Positions 25,341-38,800 of a stretch of DNA of 64,000 nucleotides are shown here, piece by piece (position 1 is the stretch's first letter; the number at the start of each line of letters is the position of its first letter). The position numbers were made by a program, and so were the translations under genes. This DNA is from Cheilinus undulatus. Its lineage: Eukaryota; Chordata; Actinopteri; Labriformes; Labridae. Where the stretch lies: the NCBI RefSeq assembly GCF_018320785.1, contig NC_054876.1:22900212-22964211 (forward strand). The letters are read 5' to 3'. Under the pieces are notes generated by a model. It saw only the letters and a list, made by a program, of their open reading frames with translations. It ran no database searches and had not been told where the DNA came from.

Positions 25341-26698
25341 ACAACTGTGACACACTATTGAATGGCATAGGAAAAAAGCTCCAGAAATGCCCCATTTAAT
25401 GCTCCATGGTGGAGAAAAGATGGTAAAGTTCATATGTCCCTGGAGAAAATACAACAGTATTTTATATGCAACCCTCCATGCTTAAACTTCTCTACAAGCT
25501 TGTTTAACACTCCCTCACAGGCAGCCTGCCTGCATCTCTGTCTGTGTGTATTTTATCATTCTTGGGTTTAATTAAACATGAATACTCAGCACCATCTCTG
25601 TTCTACGAGAATTCATAGCTACTAAATGCAACATTAATTAATCAGAATTAATTGAAAATGTTGACAGCATCAAGGGTATAATAGTTTGGAGGTTTTCATT
25701 AATTTTGATTTTTATTTGAAGAAGTTTTATTTGAAGAAAAAAACTTAGTTTTAGTTTGATTTTCATTAGTTTTAGTTTTTTCAGCAATTAGAGGTACTTA
25801 TCAGGGGTGAGACCCCAAAGGGTCAGAAACATAGTACCAATTTTAAAATACATCCAAACAGACTACTCCTCATTCCTCATTTAATTCATTCAAATATGAT
25901 GTCTGAACACAACCCCAAACCTGAAATTACTTTGTGTGAAGTCTTCCTCAATCATATAAGGCCATTTACAATCTCCATGTCAATCAGTCTGCTGCTGTCA
26001 AAACTAAGAGTTTTTGTCTCCAATTTTATTTTATTTTATTCTACTTTAGTTAGTTTTGTTTAAATGCAGAATTAAGTTTTAGTTCAATTTTGATTTTTGG
26101 AAAGCTTAGTTTTATTAAGTTTCAGTTGCCTTATATTATCTTTGCATTTTAGTTATTTAATTTGTTTTAGTTTACTATGATACCCTTTGATATCATTAAT
26201 TAGTAGATATAAAATATTAGACCAAATTTCAATGATAAGTAGGCCTACTCTTTCTTGAGTTACCTTTACTTTGAAAGGTTGTTCCAAACAATAGAAGGCC
26301 TATTTACACTGTTGTGTATTTAGTAGCCTATTTCATAGCCTACTTTTAACTGCACTTCCTCCACTATTTAAAATCAATGTAACTGAATTAGTGATCCTGT
26401 TTAAAAATCCTTCAGCTTGGCTGTGATGACCCTTGAAACTTGAAACGGTGTGTGAATGACAGTACTACCTCCGGTTTTGTAAGAGGTGCTTTTGTCGCCG
26501 GTCCATTCAGGGTCTGCTTCTGCCTCGTCAGCCCTTTTCTCCACACGGACGCTGTGACACACAAAAGAGCGGGGTCGCTTTTCTCTGGGACAATAACGGG
26601 CTGAACATGACCAGTGACATCACTGAATCTCTCACCTACTGGAGTCCTACAGTCACTTTTTTGGGTTGATTTTACTCGTCTTGTCAACCCTCATAAAT
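25341..26698. other. Intergenic sequence between tlcd2 and the AIFM-like gene
   Basis: It contains a second copy (about 25670-26170) of the TTTTAGTTTAG-rich dispersed repeat seen at 3230 and 42815, then unique-looking sequence leading into the AIFM-like promoter. The divergent genes' regulatory DNA should lie here, but no site can be named. Confidence 0.45.
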
Positions 26699-26699
26699 C

Positions 26700-26898
26700 G
26701 TCCACTTTTCTCGACCTACGAGGACCAAGGGATGACGGTTGGGGATGGACCGCTTGCCGTGGAAACGGGACTCTTCTCCCATCTCTGAGCTGATGAGTAG
26801 AGGACGTGAAAGAAGAAGGGCCAGGGGAACATCTGACTAATTAATGTTTTTAGAAGGAGTTTTCTGTTTCTTTGTTTTGCTATAACTGAATCAGAGAC
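26700..26898 (+). promoter_or_regulatory. aifm4: Probable promoter and 5'UTR of the AIFM-like gene
   Basis: This stretch just upstream of the first ATG is less AT-rich than its surroundings and contains several CpGs, as expected for a TATA-less housekeeping-type promoter. The nearest gene on the left (tlcd2) is transcribed the other way, 2.9 kb away. No individual site is assigned. Confidence 0.35.
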
Positions 26899-29800
26899 AT
26901 GTCTGGGACCAAACCACGTGAGTAACAGTTTCTATCTTATTTTCATTTACAAAGCAGCTTGATGGTTAGCAGGTGTCAGTCTGAGTATCACAGCATTTTA
27001 AGCTCTAACTGTTAGAAATCAAGGAATTATCTGTGTTAGTTATTGAACAGCATTACCTGTAAACTACTGTCAGTGCGTCTAAATGTCTGCGCATGCTTGC
27101 CTGATTCGTGTTTTTCGTGCACGTGCGTGTTTAGCGCGACAGGAGCCGGACTCCGATCCAGAGGACTTGTCCGAGGAGCTGACAGCGGCTGTGTGTCTGG
27201 AGTCAGACCTGCAGGACGGACAGTAAGACACGGCAGGGGTTATTTCTCGCACCCTGGCAACCTTAAATTTTTTTTTTTTTATAGCTCTGGAGTTAAATAC
27301 AAATTGAAAGAGTAATAACCGTTAAACAACAACCTGCGTTAGCTAGAACACAAACCAAACATCTTTTATCTTCTGTTTTAATTTTCAAAACAATACCTAA
27401 TGCCGGAATTTGAACCCCAGTAAAACAACCCCCAATGAGGAAATAACAGCCATGCTATTTCTGGTGATAATTAGTACAATGCTAGTAACTAAGTCAAGTC
27501 TTTCTTTTGTTTACTACTTTAGTTTAGCATGTTAGCATGCTAACGTTGTCTTACACATCCTCCCATCGACAATGGGACTGTTCTTAATGTAGCAGGTAAA
27601 CTACTGAGTCAGCGCTTGTATATTTAAAATAATGACAAAAGGGAACTCTGTGAAAGTTAACATGCAAAGTGCGAATTTGTTTAGCCCGTCTGCCAATGAG
27701 TTATCACGCCAACACTTTCGTCGCATGTTTATGACGTGTTTATTCATTTATTTATTTATTCAGTTCTTCCACATGCAGATCAAGGTATTTTTAAGTCTGC
27801 AGGCTATTTTTTTTTGTTGCCATTTTGTTAATTCTTTTATTCTGACAATGTAAACAACTCAGAAAATGTTTACCATACTTGTGTTTGGTATAATTTTTTC
27901 AGGACAAACTTAATTTTATGAAATGAAAACTTTTTTTAAATTCAATTTCTTGTATTAGATATAGGACCTCCAAAATCACAAAAAAAAAAATATCGAAATC
28001 TAAAATATGCTTTTGCAGATAGTGAAAATATAAGGACGTTTTTCCAAAAAGATGATGTAAAATGCCAAAGTTATGAAAATTACCAGCATCAGTCCTGTAC
28101 AGTATGGATAACTACCCCATGTTTAACATTATTTTTATATCAATTTCAAGTGATCATATTTCCTGTTTTATTTTGCCTATTGTCATCAACCAAAAGCTGA
28201 AAGAGAGTTAAAAAAAACACACTTTCAACACAAAGCGATTGCAATGCAAAATGTAGCTATAATTTCATGCTATCGTGTGACAAAAATAGTGGATGATGAT
28301 GTCACGCCAACATGATCATGGACTTCTAAAATTTTAAAGATAGTTCATAATAATCCAGTGCAGGTGTAAATAACCATAAGAATATTCCAGACCTGACATA
28401 TCCACCCCCCCAAAATACAGGTTTGTACTCATCCTTAAACTGAATAGGACCATCAGAGACATCCGATCTTACAAAGGATCAGGTCCCACTGCAGATTCCA
28501 AAACCACACAAGCCATCTCACCTATGATTATCAATATCATATATTTTATCAATCACTGCTAGTCACTGGTAGCTACACCTTACATACACTCTGCTTTATT
28601 GATAGTTTCTTTAGAAACTGACAAACAATGGCATTGTGTGGCGTTACAGAAGTTTTGGAACCAGTGATCGAAACCATAAAAATGATAAGTGCAAAAGATA
28701 CTGTATTCCATTGTAAAAAAAATGTGTTGCTGTATCCTTGTGTGCTTGTGTGTTACTTCAGGATGATGGAGGTTGAGGTGGGACATCACAGTGTTTTGTT
28801 GACACGCAGCGAGGGCCAATTCAATGCCATTGGTAACCAGTGTACACACTATGGTGCTCCACTCAGTAAAGGTAAAGATCATCAACTGCGACTGTATACT
28901 TGTCCAGACCTTTGATTTATTTACTTACAGTTTTATCTGTGATAAAAGTTTATCAATGATTTTGTTAAGTCTTCTCCTAAAGATTCAGTCACTTGCAGGG
29001 TTTTGTCATTTTTCCCTTTACAATACAGCTACTACTACTACTGCTACTACTGTACAGCTTTCACAGTGTGTTTCTCAGTTCAATATTGCATCTACACTAT
29101 AACATCATTATTTAAATAACCAGAGAGTATGTTAAGGGTTCTGTTTATGTGTGTGTGTGTGTGTGCATGTTTAGGTTATATTTCAGGCCACACAGTTCGT
29201 TGCCCATGGCATGGCGCCTGTTTCAACGTTCATACAGGAGATCTAGAGGAGTTCCCTGGTATGGACTGTTTACCCTGCCACAAGGTAGAAACCTGGGGCT
29301 CAGAAAGACAGACAGAGAGACAGACATTAAACTCAGAAGTCCTTTAGTGATATTTTAACTGGACTTTTTCTCTTTCAAGGTGAAGATTCAGAACAGCAAA
29401 GTGTATGTCACTGTTAACAAAAGGGTAAGTCATTTCTTTTATTAGTCAATGTTGCTCTGCTCATAAAGTCATTGTTAATTTGCCTGCTGAAGGATAAAAT
29501 CATTGTTGATAACCAACTTCAGGGTAAAATCATTCCTAGTTCATCACTTTCAGAGTGAAATCATTGTTATTTAGCCAACTTGAGGGTAAATTTGATGTTA
29601 CTTTAACCACTCATGAATAAAAATTATTGTAAATAAGCCCGCTTCTAAGTAAAACTGTTGTTTAGTAACCCACATGAGGGTAGAATAATTACCAGTTATA
29701 CCATTTCGGGGTAAAATCATGTTAATTTACCCACTTTAGGGTAAGATCATTGGTACTTTACCCACTTATGAGTAAATTCATTGTTAATTTGCAAACTTAA

Positions 29801-32800
29801 GGGTAAAATTGTTGCTAATTTACCTATTTCATGGTAAAAAAATATTAAATAGCCCTCTTAAAGATAAAACATTGTTTATTTACATATTCAAGGTAAAGTC
29901 ACAATTTACCCACTTAAAATTGAAAACAATGATATGTAGTATATGGATTAATTCAAGTTTTTATAATTTTTTTTTTTTTTATTAGGCTCAAGTCCTCAGT
30001 GATTCCCACATAAAACTTCCCTCTGAATCAGGAGATAAATTTGATTTGCATGGGTCAACATGTCAAATTACGATTGTTTTCCTTAAAAAAAAACTTTACA
30101 ATTGGACAAAAAAAATTAGTAAGATAGTTTATAATATTTTTTCTGTTTATCTTGCTGAATGGTTTTCTGCCTGGGTTTAACAGTGCTGAATAACATCACC
30201 AATAAAAATCACACTTACATTGACCTCAAGTATTATTAAGCAGCATCTGTAGTTTGTAGTTGTCATCACAGTAAAAGCCACTATGATATTGGTTGTTACT
30301 GGAGCTTTAAAACAACCAAAGGCTACATATAGTAAGAACAGAATATTTTAAAAACTAGAGCTTTAAAAATTGCTATCGTATCTTTAATGTAATACAACTT
30401 TCAAATCCAAACACAAAGGCATACCCCTTTTCGATACACATATAGTTATTTTGTGTCTTTTTTTACTTATACCCTTGACCATATTTTTATGAGAATCTGT
30501 GCTGATTGGTTTACTTCATGTTTTGTCCATGATTCAGACTCTCAAGCAGGAGAAACGAATAAAGATTATGGGAAGTGCAGTACCAGGAGTAACCCACACC
30601 ATTCTGCTACTGGGAGGAGGTGAGTGTGAGCCACTGTTTATGTCTTTGGTTGAGATTATAATGAGAAAAAACATCTCATTTTTTCTTGTTTTTGGGAAAA
30701 TACCTTTCTTCTTCACATTTGCAGCCACCATGTCAGTGATATATATACTCAGGAGTAGTGATTAGCAGAATGTTTGTTTCTTTTATTGTATCTCTCTCTA
30801 CCTTACTGACACTTTTAGATCTAAATTCCAAATATTTAACAGCAAACTGGACTAAAACAAAAAATATTAAAGGAGTTTTACTTTGCTTTGTGTGTGCTTC
30901 TGTGTTATCTCTGTACATGCAGGAGCAGCTTCTCTGATCTGTGCAGAGACTCTGCGTCAAGAATACTTTGGTGGCAGAATCATCATGGCCACCCGGGACG
31001 ATCTTTTACCCTATGACAAAACTCGACTCAGCAAGGTACTCCAGAACTATTGTGATATACATGTAGTGTGTTTTATAACTGTTTCTACAACTTAAACAAC
31101 AACATAAACCCTGCTTTTATCAAACAGGTGATGAACGTGGAGAGTGACAGCATTCTTCTGAGGAGGACGGAGTTCTTTCACAAGTTTGACATCGAAGTGT
31201 GGCTCAGGAAAGAAGTGAGTAGTTTCCTTATTATCAGCCTTGAGTGATTCTTAACTAGTGTGCCACAATGGACAGACTCAGATTCTTTTTTAAAGATTTA
31301 CTTTAAGGCTTTTCAAACCTTTATTTTAAAGGGGCAGAACAGTGGATAAAGTAGGACATTTGGAAGAAAGGATGGGACTGGCTCGTGGGAAAGAGGCTAA
31401 GATTTAGACTCCAACCCAGGACACAGGCTTTAACCTCTGTTTATAAGACAAGATGACAATACATTTTTGATCCCTAGAGGGGAAACTCTGGACCAGAGGG
31501 GAAATTATGTTGCACATTGTAAATTGTCTCTAAACTTCATCTCATCATTGACTCTGGTTGTGTTGCAGGCGCTGTCAGTGGACACAGAGAGGAAGACAGT
31601 CACATTTGATGATGGTTCAGTCCAGAGCTACGACCAGCTCCTCATCTCAACAGGCTGCAGGTACTCTGTTTTCACATGGCAGCATTAAGCTATGCCGGTC
31701 CAATGATGGTCCTGAAAACATATAAAACAAATCAAAAAATACAAAGAAGACAGTGGGGAAACAATTGCATTAATGTTACTTTGGAAAAGTAGACAAATTT
31801 CAGTTATCAACAAAAATAAGTGCTGACAGGAAACACGACATATATTGCCAACTGTAATGCAGTGCAACATCCCAAAACATATAGTCATTTTTGACTATAT
31901 GAGATACAGGGCTCTCTGAAATTAAATTTTTGTTTGGCTTTGTACTGAAATAAGTCAAATATGAAAACAAATACACAGAAAATCAGTATGTTTTCAGAAT
32001 TCTCATTTGAATCCAGAGTCAGTCAAGGCCTTTTTTTAGGACAATATTTTTTCCAGGTTTAGATTTAATTTCATAAATTTGCTGCATCAGTATCACTTGT
32101 ACATAACTAACCATAGCTACATTTCCCACCACAGCCTTCAGTCTTTCCTTTCAGGTGCCAGTAGCCTGGTGAATAAGTCTGCATGCCTATGTACAGAGGC
32201 TACTACCGCAAAGTGGGCAGCCCAGGTTCAGATCCAGCCTGTGGCTACTTTCCCACATGACATTCCCCTTGCTCTCTTTTTCTTCAGTTTCCAACTCATT
32301 CAAAGTTTTTTCCTTTATCACAAACACTAATGCATATTGTTAAAGAAGGCTGTTTGATAAAGTATGATGTTTTTAAACTTTTTTTATAACTTTGATTTTT
32401 CTTGATTATTTCAACATTTTCTACACATGAAACCCACAAATGAACATGTAGGCATCAAAATTATAATGAGTAACAGAATGAAATTAAATTACATTAAATT
32501 CACTGTTGGGAGTTAGACTTTTAGTGGTCTCTTTGGTCCTTCAGTATCAACATTATTTGCCCTTTTATGTTTCTGTATTTCATCCTGGTTGTTGTCCATT
32601 TCTCCCACTTTGCTTCCATCTTTGCTTTGCAATCTCAAACGATGAGTCACTTTCTCCCTTATGAAGATTTCCTTCACTGTCTTGATCCTGGTTAGGTGTC
32701 TCAACTCAGTTCCATCAGATAAGTTAAAATTATACGTATAGAGTATCATGAACCTCAATGGAATATTGTATCCTAATATCTCTTGTAGGGTACTGTGTGT

Positions 32801-35800
32801 GGTTTGGAAAAAAATGAAAAAAATGTTATGTCATTTCCAGAATATGTGTGAGTGGTCTACATCTATGGCTCCACATTCTCTCCAGCATGGTAAACTTTTA
32901 TTTTAGATCTTTGCTCTTTACCTTGGGAGTGAAATAAAAGTATCATATACTTCCAGGGAAACTCCTTCTGTATCTGTAAATTGGTACGTTTGGTACATTA
33001 TTGTGAAAAAGAAATGATAACTCCAATTGACATTTCTGGACATTGGTCAGATTTACTTCAGACATGGGATAAGAGCCACAGGTGCATTAGAAAAAAATGT
33101 GTTTCAGTTTAGTTCAGGTTGTTAGTCTATTTGACAGGGCCATACAAAAAACAATTGTTGAACCATAGTTTTCTCTACATCTCATTTACATCTGTGACTT
33201 GTGAGCATGATATGCTTCAGAGAAAGAGCACTTCCTGGAAATGTCTCTATGGCATCATAAAGACATTCATAGCAGAAATAACCAAAACATGCTTCAAAAT
33301 AGTTAATATGTTAAGTTCTGGTAAACTAGGATGCCAAAAAAGCAGAAGGGGCAGCAAAAGGAAAAAAAAATGTTTATTCTCCAAAACACAACAAAAAGGC
33401 TGACAGTGGAGACATGGAGCAGGATGGCTCCTTGAAGCTCAAAGACTAAAACTTGACTGAAAAAACACTGGTGAGATGTCACTAGCAGCGATGCACACGA
33501 AAACCTGAAACAAAGAGAAACACTGGTAAGAATCCAAAGTTTCAAGAAGCAAAAACTCCAGCAGTAATTGTAGCAAGCATTATTGAGCAAGACAGAATTA
33601 TCTGGCAGAGTAGTGGAGTGAAGACCGGGCTTTTATATCTGAGGAAATGAGCTGATTGAAGACAGGTGTGCCTCGTCTGCTGCAGCAGGAAAAGCCAGCC
33701 ATGCCCCCTGCCACACTCACGCCCTGCTGGAGGGAGAGAAGGAGAGACCAGAAATGGTAGAAGGAGAGAAAAACAAAAACACCGAAATAACACAGCAAAA
33801 ACAAAACTAAAGCAGAACCATCACATCTTTATAGGCCCACACTGTACGGGGTCGGGAGTATTTTTGCGTGACTCGTCCATTTTGGTTTTAAGAAGTTTTA
33901 AGTGTCATGCATGATAATATGACTATTATGACTCAAAAGTCTTTGTCTGTTTCCCAGTTGATCTGAAGTTAGTTTGATACAGCATTTGCCACCAGGGATT
34001 TGCTTCAAAAGCCTCCTTTAGTAACAAAATCACTGATGTCACTGATGCTTTGCCCAATGTTTTCGTCAGTCTATGTTAAAAATGAGTGGCAGCAATTTGT
34101 TTAAAAAATGTTGTTTGTGTGTGTGTGCATTTGTGTATTATTCCGTCAACAAAGACCAAAAGACCATAACAGAGCTGTAACTTTAGTATGAATATATCTA
34201 AATGTTCATTGTTATCCTCTCTCATAGAGCTAAGGGTCTGGACTTGCCCGGGATGAAGCTAAACAACGTCAAGATGTTGGAGACACCAGAGGACGCCCGG
34301 CAAATCCACTCAGCCTGTTTGGGCTGCAATGTCGTCCTCGTGGGAACCTCTTTTGTCGGTACTGTTAAAGGCATTTTTTTTGATCTGCTTTTACTGTTTT
34401 TGTTTATGAAATTCAAATAGACTCGAAAATATTAGTCTTTCATTGTCTGTTTCATAGAGGCTCAAATGAGATTTGCATGTTCATGTATTTCAAAGACATT
34501 AAACAATTAAAGTATAAGTCATTAAAATCTCTTTTTCAGTCATCTATCTGAACATATTGTGAAAGATGTGTATTGTTTCTTTTACTCCCCTAAGTTTTAC
34601 ATTTCTCATTGTTTTATTTGAATCTTGTTTTCTCCCTAATATCATCCTCTGCCTATTCACTCACATGTTTGTCTTTCAGGCATGGAAATTGCGTCTTATT
34701 TGATAGACAAAGCCGCAAGTATCACAGTGATTGGCAGCAGCGAGATGCCATACCAAAACACACTGGGCCGGGAAATTGGGAAAGTCACCATGAAGGTGAG
34801 AGCAAGAGAGAGAGAGAGATGGTCCAGTACTGTATCTTCACATAATGTTTTTTTTTTGTTTGTTTTTTTAAGTTCAGTATGTTGTATGTTTTATTTTCTT
34901 TTACCTGCAGATGCTGTCAGAGAAAAATGTCAAATTCTACATGAATGATAATGTGACAGAGGTCATCGGTGCTGAAGGCAAGGTATGATGGGAAAATACA
35001 CTCTGTGTTGTTTCTTCATTCAAAATTCAGACTACAGAAATAGAGAGCAGCTGACACTTGAGGTGTTCTACTGTTGTGATCATTGTTTGATCAGATTTGA
35101 TTTGATTTGACAAGATCATCAATCGGCTATGTCAGAAAGAGAAAACACAAGTTTTCCATTTTCTCTGTTTGACTCTGATGTTTATTCACTATGAGTGTCC
35201 TGCTCTCATAAACAGATGACGTTAGTATAACTTTAAATCCAGATTTAGGTCTAACTTACAAGATAAAAGAAAAAACTCATCACATTTTATTTCCTCACTA
35301 TTTATTCTTATTTTTGAGTTTTCTGTAATGATCTTGTCTTTAAAAAAATCTTTCATTTTGTTAAATTATTTTAAATCATCAACTTTTTGTTCTTTCTTAA
35401 AAATGTACCCCACAACTACAAAAACAGAATCTACATGTCTATTATTTGAGAATGCAGACTTTTGATAGAGAAATTGCAGTTTATAAGATAGTTGCTCATA
35501 TTAAAATTCAGTTTTGGGAACTGATAAACGCACCTGTTTGTCCTTTGTGTCATTTTTCTTTCCCTCCTCTAGGTGAAAGAAGTCGTGCTTAAAAGTGGAA
35601 AAGTTATCCCAGCTGATGTTTTGATAGTTGGCATTGGTAAGTCTGTTTCAGACAGTTTCTGTGAATTTATTTTGATGTGATATTTACAAATATACACTGT
35701 ATTTATTTCCATGTTTGTCAGAGATAGTAATGGGTAGATCAGTGTCTCTCTCACAATTGTTTGTCTGTGTTACCATATGAATACTGAATACATACCACTT

Positions 35801-38800
35801 GTCATCTGGTTATCTCAGATTTATTTAACACATTGATTAGGACTGAGGGAAACTGCCAACATGGCTTCGTCCAAATGCAACAAAAAGAGCAGTCTTACAC
35901 TTCTAAGGTTCCCTAACTTGAGCTTGTAAAGCTCTTTTCTAGTTGTCTGACTGCTCATATTGCTTTTGACACTAAAGGTCACACCTGCCCATTCACACAA
36001 TGATGGCAACGGCTGCTGTGTAGATGGTAATCAGTATTAGCCAATTATATTCATGCACCACTGATACAGCAGTGAGATCAAAGTGGAGTTAAGTATCTTG
36101 CCCAAAGACAAATCAGCATGTGACTGCAGGATCTGGAGATTAAACTCAGGATCTTCAAGGTGCAAGATGACTGAGTCTACCTACTGTTGCCCAAAAAATC
36201 ACAGTGTGTTGTATGGATCATTGATCAGGGATGAGAATTGAGATGTTAGATTCTCTGCTGGTCAGACCACACAAATTAGTCCCAATGTGAACCAACGAAA
36301 TTCCATTACTCTCCAGCCTACATGCAGACAAATAAAATGTATAATGACTTTTTAATTAAATTACCCTTGTTACCTCTGGACACAATCCTGCCTGAATTTC
36401 TCTTGTATTAATAACAATGTTATATTTATTGGAGAAGGGACAGTGCATATTAATGAACAACATCAGTACAGGACTAAACTGTGTAAATACTGTATGCCTG
36501 ATTAAAGCCCCTGGCTAATTTCCATTCATTATCCTGGTAGATTTTGCTTATACGCACAGTTAGTAAAATTCTTCCGCTAGAGGGCTCTCAGTCAAAACAA
36601 TAACCCAATATGATGAGAGGACAACCAGCAGTTTTCAGCTCTGTCTTACTCTGCCCTTTACTTCTTACTTTTAATTAGCCCTCTATGTGGCATAGTTAAA
36701 AACAGTAAATGACATATCGCATAGATATAATCACATGAATAGATACATACAATGTTATAAAGAGTTATACACAGAAATACAACAGGTAACACATTGTCCA
36801 AACTTAAAAAGTAACACTGAAAATAAGATGCAACACACTTTCTGCTGTTTGCTGTGGCATCACTAACCCTTTGTTGCAGCACACTGCTGTACAAAACACT
36901 CAATGATTTGGACTTCTAAATAAATGTTGGTAATAACAAAACAGAGCAAAAGGTCTGCACACCAGGAAGCTCCTGTTAAAGTGAGCTTCCTGGTGTGCAG
37001 ACCTTTTTGCTTCTTTATGTTTGTTTTGGGTCCAGTACCCACTAAGAGATGCGCGTGACTTATATTGTTTTTCTTATAAGAAAACTAGGGAAAACAGTGG
37101 GGCCATGGGCAAGTTGGATGAGACTGTAGAGACAGAAGTCCATGACTTTGTTAAATTATTACTTACGATTTTTTTGTCTTAGGTATATTTTTGTTTATCT
37201 GCATCCCATGTGATGGCACACTGTATTAGCTGTCCGACTAGTTTTGACATTGACATATAATGTTTGTTAAAATGAAAGAGAAAGAAATGACTTAAGTTCT
37301 GTTTTCTCCCACCAGGTATCAAACCTAACTCAGAGTTCCTGAGGGGGGGCAAAATACAGATGGACTCCAAACACTTTGTAACAGTAGACAAGGTCAGCTT
37401 AAATCTGCAACCCATGATAGTTGTTTACATTTCATCCACATTTCTTCATTTTCAACACATTACTCCTATTACTATGTTAAACCTTGTGTTTGTTTGCATT
37501 TAAATCCTCATCATATGGGGTCAAAAAGATTATTGATTTATAACCACTATTATAAACCAACAGCCTTTATTCAATAACCACTGTTTTCCTTTGAATTCTT
37601 ATACTTTTTTATTTTTTTGACCTTACTTAATCCTGGCATTTGAAAATGTATTGTTAACACTTTTTAAAATCTTGGTCTACTTCATTAAGTTTCTGTTCAT
37701 TCCTTTAAGATTAGAGAAAGTCTCCTAGTATTAAGGTGATAAACCAAGCTGGATGCTATGAAGACGTTTTGGAAAGAAAGTTTTCTGTTTATTCTGCACC
37801 ATAAATCAGCTCTTTATGTCATCCTTATACAGTATATGCGCACTAATGTCCCTGATGTGTTCTGTGCGGGCGACCTGGCCACCTTTCCCCTGAAAATGGC
37901 TAAAAACCGGCTGGTAAACATTGGACACTGGCAGATGGCACAGGCGCACGGTAATGCAGTTCTTGTGTATTAAAGTTGCAGCATGTCTGAGGTTAAGCTC
38001 ACTGACTTTTGACTTCTGCAGGTATTGTGACATACAGAAGTAAACACTGTTCTCAACCCTTATTTTCTCCATATAGATTGTGTTAGATAATTGTGTACTA
38101 TATCTTGGTTATTTCTATTTATAGTTAAAGTTGTGTGTGTTGCCATTTAGGGAGAATAGCAGCTCTGAACATGTTGGGTAAACAGACTGAACTCAGCTCA
38201 GTTCCTTTCTACTGGACCGTCCTACTTGGCAAAACCATCCGATATGCAGGTAGGCACACATGTAAACTCTTTCTTCATTTTTGTCTTTCTTTTTTAATTT
38301 TTAACTTGTTACAGCATGAAAACATGAAAAAGGTGCCACTGAGGTCTCTGTTTTTAAGACTGCCAAGTTGGGCATGCTCATGAGTTCAACGTGATTTTTA
38401 TTGATCTAGAAACAATGGCACTCAGCTGGTGAGTTGGACCTAAAAGTGGGTCATGGATTTCTTAACAGTGGGTCACAAATGTGTGACCCACTGAAAAGAT
38501 AAACAGAAAGATAAACAGAAGCCCAAAGCAGACATACATCCATGTATTTTATTCTACTGTATTTTGCCTTAACAAGTAAATTTTGGTTGTTTTCACAAGA
38601 TCTCAACTTGGATATCTCAATGTCTAGGTTCAGTATCAAAACTTGTTTTCCTGAGATTATGTGTTAATTCCTCCTGATCTCTAAGAAAAGCCTGAAATTA
38701 CACATTAGCATGAAAAAAACGAAGTAAAATTAGATGAATGTATGCATGTCCACTGATGGTTTCTAAAAGTCATATTTTTGTTACATTTTAAATCCAAATG

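Noticed and set aside
26412-26687. 91-codon minus-strand open frame upstream of the AIFM-like gene
   Set aside because: It sits in the less AT-rich promoter flank with no homology and no splice partners; likely chance.
29455-29935. Regularly spaced repeats that could suggest a CRISPR array
   Set aside because: The units are contiguous and diverged with no unique spacers, and the host is a vertebrate.
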